Source: Pipra filicauda (taxonomy: Eukaryota > Chordata > Aves > Passeriformes > Pipridae). Taken from it: 64,000 nucleotides of DNA. Below the pieces are notes generated by a model. It was not told where the DNA came from and did not search any database. It saw only the letters and a list, made by a program, of their open reading frames with translations. A program made the position numbers and the translations under genes. The stretch covers positions 434,001-498,000 of the forward strand of contig NW_024104345.1 in NCBI RefSeq assembly GCF_003945595.2, given 5' to 3'. Shown here piece by piece: positions 1-15,200 of the stretch; positions within the stretch are counted from its first letter, which is position 1, and the number at the start of each line of letters is the position of its first letter.

Positions 1-37
1 TGCTTCTACTAACTTGTTAAATTTGGTTCTTTTGCAG

Positions 38-3000
38 AACATGATTCAAAAGCCAGTGATATTAAGGAAACGACGCCAGAGAATAAAAATAGAGGCAAAC
101 TGGGATCTCTTCTATTACAGGTGAAAATACTAAAGTTAATATGATGGTCTCAGGTACAAGTTATTAGGTGGCTGGATATTTTTGTTAGTATCTTCTGAGT
201 TGCTGTGACTTTCCCAATATCTGCCTTCCTTGAAGCAGTGCAAGTGTTTTGTAACAGCTACTTATTAAAAAAAAAAATCCTAAGCTATGCTTAAGGATTT
301 AGCTTCTGTTTAGGAAAGAGAGGAATTTAGAAAGCTTTTCAAATGTTATCAAACTTCATAATTTTTTCCCTTGAGCCAAAAGGTAGAGTAAATAACAAAC
401 TGCAGGTGTGGATCTGAATGGTGTTGAAAGCCAAGCAAAATAGCACTGGAAAGCATTGTAGTTTTTTGGTGCTTCAACCTGTAAGCTACTCAAGATGTTT
501 TAACTTTAATTGAAACAAACATGAGTTTAAGACAGGGAAAGAGAAAGCAGCACATGGATACTGAATTTCAAATAGTGCCACAGGTCCTAAATGCAGCTTG
601 CTTACCTGTGAGCTCTTACAGCTGTCAGAGTTTACAAGGGAGGGGCTTCCATCTGAAAAGATATATCACTTTGGCTAGGGATGTTGTGTTTTTTAAGTGT
701 GCTAATAAATCTTGACTGTTCAACAAACTATGAAAGCAAACTATGAAAGCAAACTTAACTACTCCATTCAGTGAATGATGTTTCTAAATGTCAAATATAG
801 TGTTGCATGAAAGAACTTGGGTATTAAGTTCTCCTAAACCTTGGGTATTAAAGTGCTATTCTCAGTCAGTCTCTGGATCCAAAAGCTGTTCTGTAACTGC
901 TACTGTCTACTGATTGTCTTGTGACACTTGAGGCATTGACTTCTATTTGCTTATATGAACTACTTGGTTTTTGTTGGTTTAAAATGCAATTGGTATGTGC
1001 ATCTCTGCTGCCCTGTTCACTTGTAGCCCTTACTGACAGATATGGTCGATAGCTGACATATCTCCTGGTCAGCAACTATATGCAGATAACAAACTGAGCC
1101 CAAAGAGATGACACAGGTGTGCTTCAGTCTAGGCTGGCCTATGTGACTATGAAAACATGCTACAAGTGAGCAACCATAATTACTGTAACAAACCTGAGAC
1201 CACTGCTCTGTGCCTTGTAATTGCTAGTGATCTTTCCTGCCTTGCTGGCTGAGTCTTTTCTGCCTTTCAGATGATGTTTTTAGGGGTTTAAACTATGTAA
1301 CTTCTTTTTTAGATTTCTTCAGGATCATGCTAGATCAAACTTGATTTGGAACTTCAAAACACGGGAAGAACTGAGAGATACTCTTGAGTCTGAGATGAGA
1401 GCATTTAATATTGACAGAGAACTTGGTAGTGCTAATGTTATCTCATGGAACCATCAGGAGTTTGAGGTATATGATCTACTGTAGGACAAACTGCATATGT
1501 AAAATATGTCTACTTAAAATGTCACTTCTCTATCTAATTACATGAGTGAATCTTGTATTGATGATCCCTGACTGCAAACTAGGATTCTTTTGGGGTTATG
1601 GAATAAACTGCTAAGTCTTGAGTCTGTGAACAGGTACTGTTGTCCAGTACACTCTGCAAAACTGAAACCTCTTCAGACTGACAAGTGATACTGTAGAGAT
1701 GAAACATTGATCAGAAACCTCAATGTAGTCCTGCATTAAGAGAAGAGTTGGTGTTACACTGTTGTCCAGATAAGTCATACTTGGTTTTGAATGTGCTCCA
1801 TCAGACTTGTTTTGGGTAGTTTCAGAAATCACTTCTTCCTGATGGCAAGTTTCTTGTCTATATTTCCTTCATGTCTCAGTGAACTGAAGTCTGTTAAATA
1901 CTGTGTTGCCAAATCAAGAATGGGTTATGGGACTAAAACCATGCTGCACTGTAAATTATAGATTAAGGGTACTCTGCTCACATTCTAGGAACAGCAGTAT
2001 CTGAAGTCAAAATAGAAAATAGTTCTATCACACAACTACAGGTTCCTTCTTACCTTGATGCAGTAAATAGCAAAGTATGGGTTTGGATTGGTATTTCATG
2101 CACTGGCTTTTATCTTTTAAAGTTTCCATCAGGTATAGGTCAGGCACAGGACTTCTGGGTGTCACAGTGTTTGCTGTCCCAAATCTTTAGCAGTGTTAAC
2201 TGGGGCAGAGTCGAAAGTACAGATTTAAAACTTAGTAATACAGACTTCCCACCTGCACTCGGCACTCCTGTGTGGCTTATGCTACTGGAATGTATCACTA
2301 GCATTCTTGCAACTACAGCCCAGGACACTTTGGTGTTGGATTTAAGGGGCTTCTGTAACATGATCTTTGAACAGCTGCTGTCTCAGAGATTTGCTTTTAG
2401 ATGTTTTAAATGAATACTTTATTGGGCTATGCTGTAAGTATTTGAACTGCATAGTGGTGAAAAAGGGTTCCCTATCAACTGTGGAACCTGTCACTTTGCC
2501 AAGGGGGGATGGTGGCTTGAGACTGCTCTGAAAGTGTACTAGTTAGCAGGATATCTTTATATCACATGCTGTGGTCAAATCTGTAGACAACTTTGTGGCC
2601 TCATGACAGTAGCCTGCAAACTATAGATAAGAAAAACTGCTGTAGAGAGTGGCTTTCGTGGCATGTTAGAGGTACCTCTAATTGAAGTGCTTACCAAATG
2701 CTTTAAACCACTGAGCATTGAGGCATATGATTAAATTTAATGTAGTTGCTCTGAAGTTAGTGATGGCTCTGATTGTGCAATTTTACTTCAGCTTCTTGAT
2801 GTGTGTTCTGATGCCTCTAGGCTTTTATTAGCCAGCACAATAGCAAGTATAACTAATAATTAGGTCATGCTTGTGTTTCATACTTGTAGTAACATGGAGT
2901 GAAATACCTTGCAATGGAATAACTACTTATTAAAACTTGAGTCACTGAAATGTATCGTGTATTATCCAAGTTTAGTTAATAAAGCCAGCTGATACTAGAA

Positions 3001-6000
3001 GCAAGTTACTTAGAGGCTGGAAACTGGGATTTCAGTAAGATGAGAAACTTCATTTGTTCTGGGGAGCAGCATATTTGATAGGTGGCTTATATTTCATAGG
3101 TGTGTGTTTAACAGCAAACTAGCAGATTTCAGTTTTCCTCAGACTTAGGAGGGGTTGCTAACCTTGTTGAGTTTTTGGATGCAATCAAGTACAGTGTTGT
3201 TATGCAAGAAAAGCTTAATGAAGGAGAAACAATATGTATGGTTAAGTAATGTGTTCTGTGTTTACAGGTAAAATATGAGTGCCTTTCTGAGGAAATAAAA
3301 ATAGGGGATTATTATTTAAGATTGCTACTGGAAGAAGATGAAACTGAAGAGAGTGGAGCAATCAAAAAATCGTGAGACATTATTAAAATCTTATTTCATT
3401 TCCAAGTTCTGTTTGTTTTCGTTACTAAAACCTCATCTCTTCTTTAGATACGAATTTTTCAATGAACTCTACCATCGCTTCTTGCTTACCCCGAAAGTGA
3501 ATATGAAATGCTTATGCCTGCAAGCATTGGCCATTGTCTATGGAAGATGTCATGAAGAAATAGGACCATTTTCTGATACTAAGTACATTGTTGGGATGTT
3601 AGAAAGGGTAAGAGTTATTTTAAATTACTGGATACAGTAGTTAACACACAGCTAGTCCAACATATGTTCAGATCCTTCAAGTTACTGTGAAACCCAAGTT
3701 TTGGGTTTACAGAATGTGAAACTGAGGCATGAATACTTTTTTCCATCCTGTCACCAGCTGTTCCTAGTATCTCCCCTTGTTTCAGTTGAAGTTTCACTAA
3801 AAAACCTGCTGATCGTAGAGGTATTTCTAACTAGTCTCTTTAGGGCCAATAAAATGCAGATATAACTTTGGCTTGCTTTTGAAAAATGCAGAAGCTTTTT
3901 AAGAGGAGAACATTGTTCCATATCACGTTATTTCAAAGTACTGACTTTGAGTAGTAGCAACAGCCCCAGACCTAATGAAACTGTAGCCTTAGATAGGCAC
4001 ACATGATGGCTTAGATTTTTAGTCTACTTTGCCTCTTAAATGTTTCTTATGTCTGACCACTGATTTGGCTTGCAAAATATATTTCCATGCAGTCTGCAGG
4101 AGTTCTTTGCTAGCATCAGTATGGGTTTTGGATATGGCTGTTGCAAGTGAAACTGAACTCTTGCTATTTTGCCTTGAGCCTTGATAACCTCACCAGGGAT
4201 GTAATATCAAAGACCATTTCTGTCTGCTGGCTGAAAGCATTCTCTTTTTCTTATTTTTGTTTTAACTGGCTCACTGGGAATCCAAACACTGCCCGTTAGA
4301 ACGCTTAGGTTTAACAGAATAGTGGGTTTGATCCAGAGCAACAACAGGGTTGGAGGGCAAGAAGGCCTTTGCTCCTCAGTGGCAGAAAGCTACATTTATT
4401 AGCTGTGCATGAAACTGGGCACTTTAAAGTCGGCAGTTTCATTCCAGGCATAAAAAAGAAATGTGGCTGTGCAGGTGCAACTGTGTTTGCTTTTCTAGTT
4501 TGTTGTATGAAATACTGAATTGTTTTCTTCTGCCGCAACAGTGCACTGACAAGCTTGAGCGGGACAGACTGATACTGTTTCTCAACAAGCTGATCCTCAA
4601 TAAGGTGAGGTGGACATGTACACTTAACAGTAGTTTGTTGGTCTGTCAGCTGTATCAAGTGGTCTGAACTAGTCTTTCGGGGTTAACTTGAACAAAAATT
4701 CAAGTATCGAGGAAGCTTTAAAACAATTTTTATACAGCTTTCTGGGATGTGATAGTTGTTATTTACTGGTGAGAAAGCCAAAGGAAATGTGTAGATATTG
4801 TGGTAATTGTGCCATTCTGGTCACTTTAGAGAATGATTTGAACTTTTCTCATGTTCACTTCTTACTTGAATAAAACTGTTCAGTACTTATAACAACTCTT
4901 ATGTAGAAAATGCTTGTGGTAACTCAGTTCATTCATTAACAGAAAAATGTGAAGGACCTTATGGATTCAAATGGAATCAGAATCCTTGTGGATCTGCTTA
5001 CTCTGGCACATCTTCATACAAGCAGAGCTACAGTCCCTTTGCAGGTATGTGGCCTTTGTTTCTTACTACTCATACGCTACTCTACTAAAAGGACAATTCT
5101 TAAAAAAATAATGGTACTTCTCACATTTACTGTAGAAATGTGATATTTACACTGTCAAGCTAATGCTATTCTTTTAAATTTCAACTTTTAGAGCAATGTG
5201 ATTGAGGCAGCACCCGATGCAAAGAGGGAGAGCGAGAAAGAATGGTACTTCGGCAATGCTGACAAGGAAAGGAGTGGGCCTTACAGCTTTCAAGAGGTAC
5301 CTGCCAGCTTCAAACTCTCAACCTGACAAATTATTTCCATCCTGATGACTGGGTGTGTGTTTCAAACAGTGAGAGGGAGAACCATAAACAATCCTAAAGA
5401 AAATTCTCCAAGTAACTCTTTGAGTAAGGATTGAAGCTAGATAAAAGGCTTGATATTCTGCCAAGAATCACAGCCTGTTTGGTAAGGCTGCCTACGCTTC
5501 CATGCCTCAGTAATGTTGCAACTAATCTGACAACTTTTACTTCATGATTCCATGACAGAGTTATAAACTCACTGGAATTTCATGCAACCACAGTAGCCTG
5601 CCATACAGCAGCTGAAAGCTTGCCTTGAGTGTGGGTGTCTAGGAGCAAAGGTACCTCTGAATGCTGAATCAACTGAATTCATCTCTAATCTTGCAATAGA
5701 TGCAGGAACTATGGAACAATGGAAAGCTGACTTCAAAAACACGGTGCTGGGCTCAAGGTATGGATGGCTGGCGACCATTACAGGTCATCCCTCAACTGAA
5801 GTGGTGCTTGCTTGCCAGTGGCCAGCCTGTGTTGAATGAGACTGACCTTGCCACACTTGTCCTCAACATGCTAATCACCATGTGTGGATATTTTCCCAGC
5901 AGGTAAACAGTAATTTTCAGCAGAAGTGGTTAACTTTATCTGGCAGATGTATGAATTCATAAATTTTATCTTTAAGCTTTTCTTAGAAAGTAGTACATTA

Positions 6001-9000
6001 AGGAACTGTATTAAAGAGCCTTTTACATAGTAGTGATTCTGTAGGCAAATAGGGAGTAAGTAAGTGAGACAGTATTAATATTGTGAAAGGGACTGCAAGA
6101 ATGAATACAGAAGCTATGTGTATTTCTAATGCTCAGTGATGTAGTCTTACAGACAAGCTCTCTTTTAACCTAAATGCATCTGCTTCGATGCAGGACACTA
6201 AACTTACCAAGTCTAACAACAGACTTTGAAGTTAACAATAAAAGACAATGAGTATGGTCTCAACAGCCTAATACTTATTCTTAATAAAATTGTTCATTCT
6301 TGAGAGAGAAAAGGCACATGTCTGCTTACTGCTGTACTACTTGATTTTTTTTTAGGGATCAAGACAATGCTATCATAAGACCTCTGCCTAGAGTGAAAAG
6401 GCTGTTGTCAGATAGTACTTGCCTTCCTCATATCACTCAGGTAAGTAACTCTTCAGAAGTGTCCCTAAATGATCTAAAGTTTTACTTATGCTACCATCTT
6501 TGCTGTGTGAATACTGTAAGTGGGGCAAACACATTAAGTCATGTCCTGCAGATCTCTGAAGAAGCAGCTGATTTCACAGGGTTTTGTTAGAAATTTCATG
6601 CCATTTCAGCCAATGTTTCATTAGGAAATATTTTCATCCTTGGAGATACTCAAAAGCCACCTAGACCTGGTCTTTGTCAACAAGCAACAGATGACCATGC
6701 TTTTGAGCAGAGGGGTTTGACAAGATGACCTCTAGAGGTCCCTCCCAACTTTAAATATTCTTTAATTCAAACTTCTTATTTTTAGGCTGAAGTATTCTTT
6801 AACTGAAATTCCTGCAGGTGGGTTGTCCCAGTACTGAATTAGTTAAAATTTCAGTTTTGGCTAAGTAACTTGCACTAGTTGCAGCTAATGTAAATGCTTG
6901 TGTTTTGATTTCAGCTATTACTGACTTTTGATCCTATCCTTGTGGAAAAAGTTGCTGTATTGTTGTTTCATGTCATGCAAGATAACCCTCAGTTACCTCG
7001 TTTTTATCTGAGTGGAGTGTTCTTCTTCATAATGATGTACACGGGTTCCAATGTACTTCCTATTGCAAGGTGAGGAAAAAGCATAACCAAAAGTACTTCT
7101 TGACCAGTTATGCTCAGAAGGACTGCTGCTCTACATCTCTGTATGCTCAGGGGAGTGTGGCTTGCTAGAACCAACATGAAATTCTTCTTCTAGAAGAATT
7201 GCCTCCCCATGATCTAGTCACTCCCTAGAAAAGTGATTTGCTTATGAACCTTCTGAGGAGGGAATGAGAACAGGTCTGATCATACAGTTCCAGCAGTACA
7301 ACTGGCCATGGCGTATTGTAGAAGAATAATTCATTGCAAGCACTAAAGAGCAGTGACACAGCCTATCTATATGCAAATGTAGCTTTTGGCAGTAGGCTGC
7401 TATTGAAAGTGGTGGGAAATCTAAAAGCCTGTTTCAGTATTGAAGCTTAAGCAGTTAAATCAGTCTGTACTGCCTGACAGATGCACTGCACATGCAGGTG
7501 GCTGTTGCAGTTCATTCCACTACTCTTCCTCTAAATGCAGTAGTTCATATAAAGCTGTCGTACAATTCCAGTGAAGTCTCTTGTACGGCAAAATGCATTG
7601 GGAAATCATTGCATGCTTCCATGATGAGTCTCATGAGATAGGACTGTCAGCAGTCAGTCTAACATCACCCTCTTTCATTGCTGCAATGATGATCTTAACA
7701 GTGCGGGGAGAGGGTTGGAGGGAAAGGTTGTCGGTGTCTCTGTCAGCATCTTTTTTGTTTGTCTGGGGAGAAAACAAGCTTTCGGGAACAAGACTTTCAA
7801 ACTGAAATGATAAACATAAGGCAACACTTATAACATGGGGGTGCTTAGCTTTGTGGAGTTCCCAAACATTTAATGGACTTCCTACAGAAATTCATACAAC
7901 TGTTGCTGTTACTCTTTTATCTCAAAGTAAGTGTATGAGATTTGCCAGCTGGACTATGGTGGTCTGCTTATTATTCAAGGGTACTTTAAGTATCAAACAG
8001 AAAATAACTGCTGTTTCTCTTCTAGGTTTTTGAAATACACACATACAAAACAAGCTTTCAAGTCTGAAGAAGTGAGTAGATTGCAAAAGTAACTACCTTT
8101 GTTTCCAAATAGTTTTGCAGACCACCTGTAGTTGTTTTAACTGAAATTTAAGAACTATAAGGGAAAAGGGGAAGAGTTTTTTAGATATCAAGTTAGTTAG
8201 CAACACTGAATTTAATTACCTTTGAGATAACCATGTGATCTCTTCTGCAGCCAAAAGGTCAAGATATAGTTCAAAGAAGTATACTCGGACATATTCTTCC
8301 TGAAGCAATGGTGTGTTATTTAGAAAACTATGAACCAGAAAAATTTTCTGAGATATTCCTTGGAGAATTTGACACTCCAGAAGCAATTTGGAGCAATGAA
8401 ATGAGGTAACTGTTTTCTGTCAGATGGACAAATAATTCTGAACTACAGCTTATGTCGAAGAGGTCCTGTTTTTCAGAAAAGCTGAAAATACCTGGATTGC
8501 ATTGTTTCTTTACTTCCTCTGTTTGCCTTCTGCCAGAGCAATGTCCTGCATTGCCCTTTTCTCCAATCAAAGATAACGAGGGTAAGGGGGAGCAGAATTG
8601 GCAGCAGGAAGAGAAATATTTCCCTGAACATCTGACAAACATGTTTTACATCTTGATTAAGTTCCTTTTGTAAGTGGAGACTTCACTGTGGGTGTGGAGT
8701 GCTTTATACTTACTCATTTATAAGTACTTTTTTATTACCAGCACCTATTTCTGAGATGTACCTCTTATATTCCAATACATTGGAATATTAGGGTCTTCCA
8801 GAAAGTAAAGAGGTATTGAGGAGGGCAAACTGTCACTTTACATTGTTTTTAATAAACTAATTTTCATGGCATTTCAGTAGCTTTGTAATAGAATAGGACA
8901 GAATCCTATTCTGAAACTACTAAGGAAAATCTTTCCAGAAGAAATCATAGAACACACCTGTACAGTGAGTGAGGACTGAGGATTGCTTGGTGTTAAACTG

Positions 9001-9219
9001 AACTTTGTAACTTTTAGGCGTCTTATGATAGAGAAGATTGCTGCTCATCTTGCTGACTTCACCCCTCGTCTTCAGAGCAATACAAGAGCACTCTACCAAT
9101 ACTGTCCCATCCCAGTTATCAACTATCCACAACTGGAAAATGAGCTGTTCTGTAATATTTATTACCTCAAGCATCTTTGTGATACACTCAGATTTCCAGA
9201 CTGGCCAATTAAAGATCCA
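38..9219 (+). CDS. DNAJC13: DNAJC13 block 1: exons with IWN repeats 1-2 and the GYF-like domain
   Basis: Coding exons: 38-120, 1313-1466, 3268-3371, 3448-3607, 4542-4604, 4943-5044, 5192-5296, 5700-5902, 6356-6440, 6915-7069, 8026-8071, 8251-8405, 9018-9219. The first exon follows a tttgcag acceptor and begins [14 protein letters not shown] repeat 1 ([11 protein letters not shown]) is in the second exon. The GYF-like domain spans two exons (5192-5296 and 5700-5902): KEWYFGN, then SGPYSF, then GMDGWRPLQ, the spacing seen in other RME-8 proteins. IWN repeat 2 is degenerate (AIWSNEM) at the end of exon 8251-8405. In the introns I see one CR1 remnant (6636-6768) and short inverted repeats near 8767 and 8890; otherwise no gene, RNA or recognisable element, including the larger introns at 121-1312 and 1467-3267. 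Confidence 0.95.
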
Positions 9220-12200
9220 GTAAGTAAGAAGTGTTTTAGGGTTCATTTAGTTCTTGATCCTTCAGAGTCCTAAAAGTGGGATTTGTAACAAATGTTAAGG
9301 AAATCAAATGCTAGGGTTTTTGCAAGTAACTGCTTTATCCTCAATTTTGGTCCGGAAGCAAACACATGAAACACTACTTTATCTTGAAGCAGCATAGTAT
9401 TCTTTCCATATAACAACAGTATAAATATATCGTTCTTGTGGTGGATACTTCAAAGGCAAAATAAAGCATTCAAAAACACTTCAGATAGTGTTTCAGTGAA
9501 CCTCAACTGATTGGGGGGCGGGGAGGAAATATCACTTTTGGGTTCTTATTTGCCCATGCTGCAGAAGAAACTGAGCTAACATGGGATCAGTGCATTAACT
9601 GAATTGATGAGATCTTTTTGGTACAAGTCTGTGGACTAGATCTGTCTAAGGACCTTTATTCATGCAGCTTTGTTGCAGTTTTTTATGGTATCAAGATACG
9701 AACTGCATGTTATTTAAGTGATTCTCCACCTTCTAATGTGACTCTTACATAGTCATTTTCATCTTAACATACTTTTATCTTGAATAAAATTTAGGATTTA
9801 TTAATAAAGTAGCATTTTATTAAAAATTATATACTGGTGTCAGCATAAATGAAACACTACTAAATTTTAATTATTTAGATTAAACTGCTGAAAGATACAC
9901 TAGAAGCTTGGAAGAAGGAGGTAGAGAAGAAGCCACCTACCATGTCAATAGATGATGCTTATGAAGTTCTTAACCTACCCAAAGGACAAAGCCAGTAAGT
10001 TGTTTTCAGTATTTAAAGTTGTATAACTACTTTTATATAAGCTCTATGCCCTGAACAAACTGAAGTTTCTTATCTGGGTACTTGGAACCGTTAGGGGTAC
10101 CAGTTTAGTTACATGTAGCACTTACTTTCACAGCAGAAGATGGCTTTGCTAAAAAGAAGCAAAGCTTGGAAATACAGTTCCAGTGTTTGAGAGAATAATT
10201 TTAAAAGTGTTTAGATGAACTGAAACTAGGGAAAAAAGTACTTTGAGCTCTGCTGTTTTAAAGGACAAGCATTTGACTCAACTATAGTGAGCAAAAAATA
10301 TGGCAGAACTTGAATATGTTGAAAGCGGAACTTATTTCTCTAATCATCCTTTTCCCTCCGATGTATTGTCCTTTTTCATGGTGGTTATATTCTTAGAATT
10401 TTTTACCTCCTGTCTTGCCATTGATTTCTGACTTCAGGCCTTTAGAAGAGAACCAATAACACTTTTTGTATTTATCCTTCAAGAACAGTGCACTTACTAT
10501 AAATCATGGAATACTAACTTTGATCACTTGCAGCTCATTTAGATTCTTCATTTAAAATACTCAGGGACTTTCAGCACCTTCTGGTTAGTATAGTAGGTAC
10601 AAGAGGTATTTTAAAATACTTTGTTTCAAAAATTTCGTTCTATTCTGTGGTCACATGATGACCCCTCATTCAGTGTAAGCTGGTAAAGCAGGGTTTTCAC
10701 ATGGAAATAAGAGTTTTGTAATTTTCACTCAACTGCAGTTACTGTTAGTTACTGTTAGTACTGTTGTCAGAATCCAGGCTGGTTTTGCTGTGGTTGGCTT
10801 TTTTTTGTGTTACTCAATGTAATGGATGGAACTTGTTTTCTTGTAGAAATGATGAAAGCAAGATCAGGAAAGCTTATTTCAGGTTGGCTCAAAAATATCA
10901 CCCAGACAAGAATCCAGAAGGCAGGGTATGTACAGCACAAATTTCTGGTGTTAATAAAATGGGGACAAATTTGACTGTTAGGTGTATTAAGAATTCTGAA
11001 ATGCACACTTGAATTTTTTTTCTTCCTTTTAAAAGCTATGCCCTAGATGAAGACTAAAATACAGATTAGTGCAACTAATGAGTAATTTAACTTATGTCAT
11101 TCAAAGAATATTCGGATTTCTACAGTAAACTGATTTAGTCTGATCAGACCCACATATCAGAAAGCATCTTTAGAGAGTTACACCGGACCTAAATAAGATA
11201 TTTGCTCCCTTTCAAAGGTGGATTGTATCCTCTACCCATTCTCACTATCAAGCTTTCATCGTAGTATGATTGATTAAGTGTCTTGCCTATGGCAGAGTTT
11301 AGGAGACAAAAGAAAACTGATATGTGAACTAGTGTTTGGAGTATTTTCTGAAGTGTAGTGAAGCAATAAAACTAGTGTTGTGGCTTATAATCCTAAATGC
11401 TTTATTTTACCTGTGTCTAAACTGATGCTTCAGTAATCTAGAGGGTTCTTTATACCTCTTATGACTATTCCTCTTTATTTGCAGGATATGTTTGAAAAAG
11501 TTAATAAAGCATATGAGTTTCTATGCACAAAATCTGCCAAGGTGATAGATGGACCAGATCCAGAAAACATAATTTTGATCTTGAAAACTCAAAGCATCCT
11601 CTTCAACAGGCATAAGGAAGGTAAGCATGCTGTCTCAGAAGAGGGTTTTGTCTTCATTTCTTTAGTGGTCATTTCAGTAAGTTTTAATCTCCTCTGTTCC
11701 TGAGACTGCTTTGTTGGTCTGGTTTCTGACTTGCCACAGCATTATGTAGCTACGGTAAAGGGCTTCAAAATAGGACATTTTCTTTCATGAAGTCAATTCA
11801 TCTGCAGTAAAACTTAATTCAAAAAAGCATGAATAGCTCTTTGAAGTTCTCTGCTCCAGTGCTAATTGGTTTTAATATTCCTTCGTACTTAGAATTCTGT
11901 CAAGGCAGAAAAGTCCTCACTAGTACTGAGTCACCCAGATGGCAGATTCTGGTTATGAGGTAGTCTTATATTTAATACCCAGATGACTGTATTCTTGCAG
12001 GAATTCTGACCAGTGTTAGAGTCCTCTGGTGAGCTGTGCTACAACATTACGTCTTTCACTGCCCGATTGGGAAAGAGGGTTAGTTAGCTAGAATACCCTT
12101 ACACTTAACTCTAGCTACAGTCCCAGGCTGGGAGCTACTGGCATGTCCAAGTCTTGCAGAGTCAATAGTGTTTTGCTGTGTAAGTGTTGCATTATAATGG

Positions 12201-15200
12201 TAAATGAAGAACCTCATATGCAATCATAACTCTGTCAGTTGTGTGGAGGTAGTGACAGCATTGGTATAGACTTACATGGGTTGGCTTGCAGTTGGATCCA
12301 TATGCAAAATGAAATTGTTCTTTAGCATGACTGAACCCCAAAGCAATGAAAAATATAATTATTTAAAATATATGATTGTTGTGCCTAACTGGGTAAGGTC
12401 CTTATAGGGTTATTGTCAGTCAATCCTGGCCTAAGACAGACAGACAAAGCTATACTTCTGTTTCTCTGGAGACAGACAAGTGTCATTGGGAAGGCTCTTG
12501 AGTTTGGGGGCTTAATGAGCTGAAGGTAAGTCTTTTTGGTCTTAAATGAGTTCTTTCTATGAAGCTCTGTCAGCTTCTAGTATGAACAGTTTTATATTAC
12601 GAGGAGTCAGGTTGTGTGAGCTGCTCAGTGTTGCTCCACTTTTCCCAGATGTTGGCTTTTTTTCACTCCTAGTCCTTACATATCTGATATGTCTTCAACT
12701 GATAATTTTGTGGTGGTTTAAATTGCTTAGGCTGTGCCTACATGGAAGCTTTGACTTTTTTTTGTCTTTCAGATTTGAAACCTTACAAGTATGCAGGCTA
12801 TCCTATGCTGATAAAAACTATTACCATTGAAACATCAGATGACCTTTTATTTTCCAAAGAATCTCCTCTGTTGCCTGCTGCTACAGAACTTGCTTACCAT
12901 ACTGTCAGTTGTTCAGCATTAAATGCAGAAGAACTGAGGAGAGAAAATGGAATTGAGGTAAATGCAAAGAAACATGTTGAAATGCTTTTTTTTTCTCTTT
13001 AGTTTAACTTTTCCACAGCTAAAAATCCTAGATCCTCAATGCATAGGACATCAGTTGCAATTGAGAATCACTTCTGGTCTTGAGACCTTTGTTCATTCTT
13101 ATTATCTCTATTCTGGATCCAATAGGAGAAGCATCTAGCAGAATATACCCCTTTCTCAACCTAGGCTTGTCTGTTGAACTGTGGATAAGCAAGCTACATA
13201 TGATGTTTCTCTATACCTTTACAAAACGCTACTGAGAGCTGCTGCATTCTGTATGTGAAAGAATTGATAAATGTGAGCAAGTCACTCAAGCAGAAGGGCT
13301 TTTCATTGCACATATTACAGTATTAGAACCATTTAGGTTGGAAAAGACCTTTAAGATAATTGAGTCCAACTGTTAGTCCCAACACTGCCAGGTCCCACTA
13401 AATCATGTTGCTAAGTGCCATGTCTACAGGTTTATTTAAATACCTTCAGGGATGGTGACTCGCTCACTTCCCTGTGCAGCCTGTTCCAATGCTTGACAAC
13501 CCTTTTGGTGAAGAAATTTTTCCTAACAGCTAAGCTAAACCTCCCCTGGTGCAACTGGAGGCCATTTCCTCTTGTCCTATCTCTTGTTACTTGGGAAAAG
13601 AGACCAGCCCCTACCCCTTGCTACAACCTTCTTTCAGGTACTTGTAGAGAGTGATAAGGTCCCCCTGAACCTCGTTTTCTTCAAGCTAAACAAACCCAAC
13701 TCCTCTTTATCAGACTTGTGCTCCAGACCCTTCACCAGCTTCGTTGCCCTTCTCTGGGCGTGCTTCAATGCCCTTCTTCTGTGACGGGCCCAGAACTGGA
13801 CACAATACTTGAGGTGCAGCGTCACCAGTGCCAAGTACAGGGTGGTAATCACTTCTAGTCTTGCTGCCAACTCTGTTTTTTGATACAGGCCAGGATGCCA
13901 TTGGCCTTCTTGGCCGCCGGGGCATACTGCTGTCTCACATTCAGCCAGCTGTTGACCAGCACCCCCAGGTCCTTTTCTACCAGGCTGCTTTTCAGCCAGT
14001 CTTCCCCAAGGCTGTAGCATTGAATGGGGTGGTGGTGACCCAAGTGCAGGACCCGGTACTTGACCTTGTTGAACTGCATACTATTGACCTTGGCCCATTG
14101 ATCCAGCCTGTCCAGATCCCTCTGTAGAGCCTTTTTACCCTCCAGCAGATCAACAGTCCCACACAACTTAGTATCATCTGCAAACTGACTGAGGTATTAC
14201 TCCCATGTGAGAAGGCTGTCAACACTTTCCCAGCACTTGCAAGGAATTTTGCCCCTACAAACCATTTGAGCAAGCAGCAGATTTTTGTCAAATGTTTCCC
14301 TTCAGCCATTAAAAATGAGTTTACTAACTAATGTTTTATTTCTGCCAGCTTTTATCTCCTTTTTTTTGTGACTCAACTTATGCATCATCCAATCCTCACA
14401 GGTATTGCAAGAAGCATTTAATCGTTGTGTAGCAGTCTTGACACGGTCTAGTAAACCAGATGATATGTCTGTACAGGTAAGTTGCAGCAGTTGTAACTGA
14501 TTATATAGTCTTCTGAGAAGCTGATACATTATAGTATATGTATAAAATGATAATAAATATAAGTGTGTATATATATACATAATATAAAATATTGGTATAG
14601 TAGTATATATATTGACAATAGGATTGTAAACTTGCATTTTCCTCTACTTGTAACCAATAAAATGCTGCTTTTTGTAGGTATGTGGATACATTAGTAAGTG
14701 TTACAGTGTAGCAGCTCAGTTTGAGGACTGCAGAGAGAAGATTACAGAAATGCCTAACATAATTAAGGACCTCTGTAGACTACTGTATTATGGCAAGGTA
14801 AGCACTCCTTTCTTTTGCCTAAATGGGTGTTGAACTGTCAAATGTTTAGGGGAATATTCTGCTTTTAAAGGAGATAAGACAATCATAGAATGGCCTGAGT
14901 TCTAAGGGACCTTAAAGATCATGTAATTCCATCCCCGCTGCCATGGGCAGGGACACTTTTCACTAGACTAGGTTGTTCAGAGCTCTATCCAGCCTGGCCT
15001 TGAACAGGGATGGGGCATCCACAGCTTCTCAGGGAAACCTGTCCCAGTGCCTCACCACCCTCACAGTAAAGAATTTCTTCCTAGTATCTAATGTAAACCT
15101 ATTCTTTTTCGGTTTGAATCCATTCCCCCTTGTCCTGTCACTACATGCCCTTGTAAATAGTCTCTCCATCTTTCTTCATAGGCTCTGCTCAGGTACTGGG

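Noticed and set aside
13634..14309. Minus-strand open frames of 128, 103 and 105 codons
   Set aside because: They are overlapping pieces of the decayed CR1 reverse-transcriptase ORF, not host genes.
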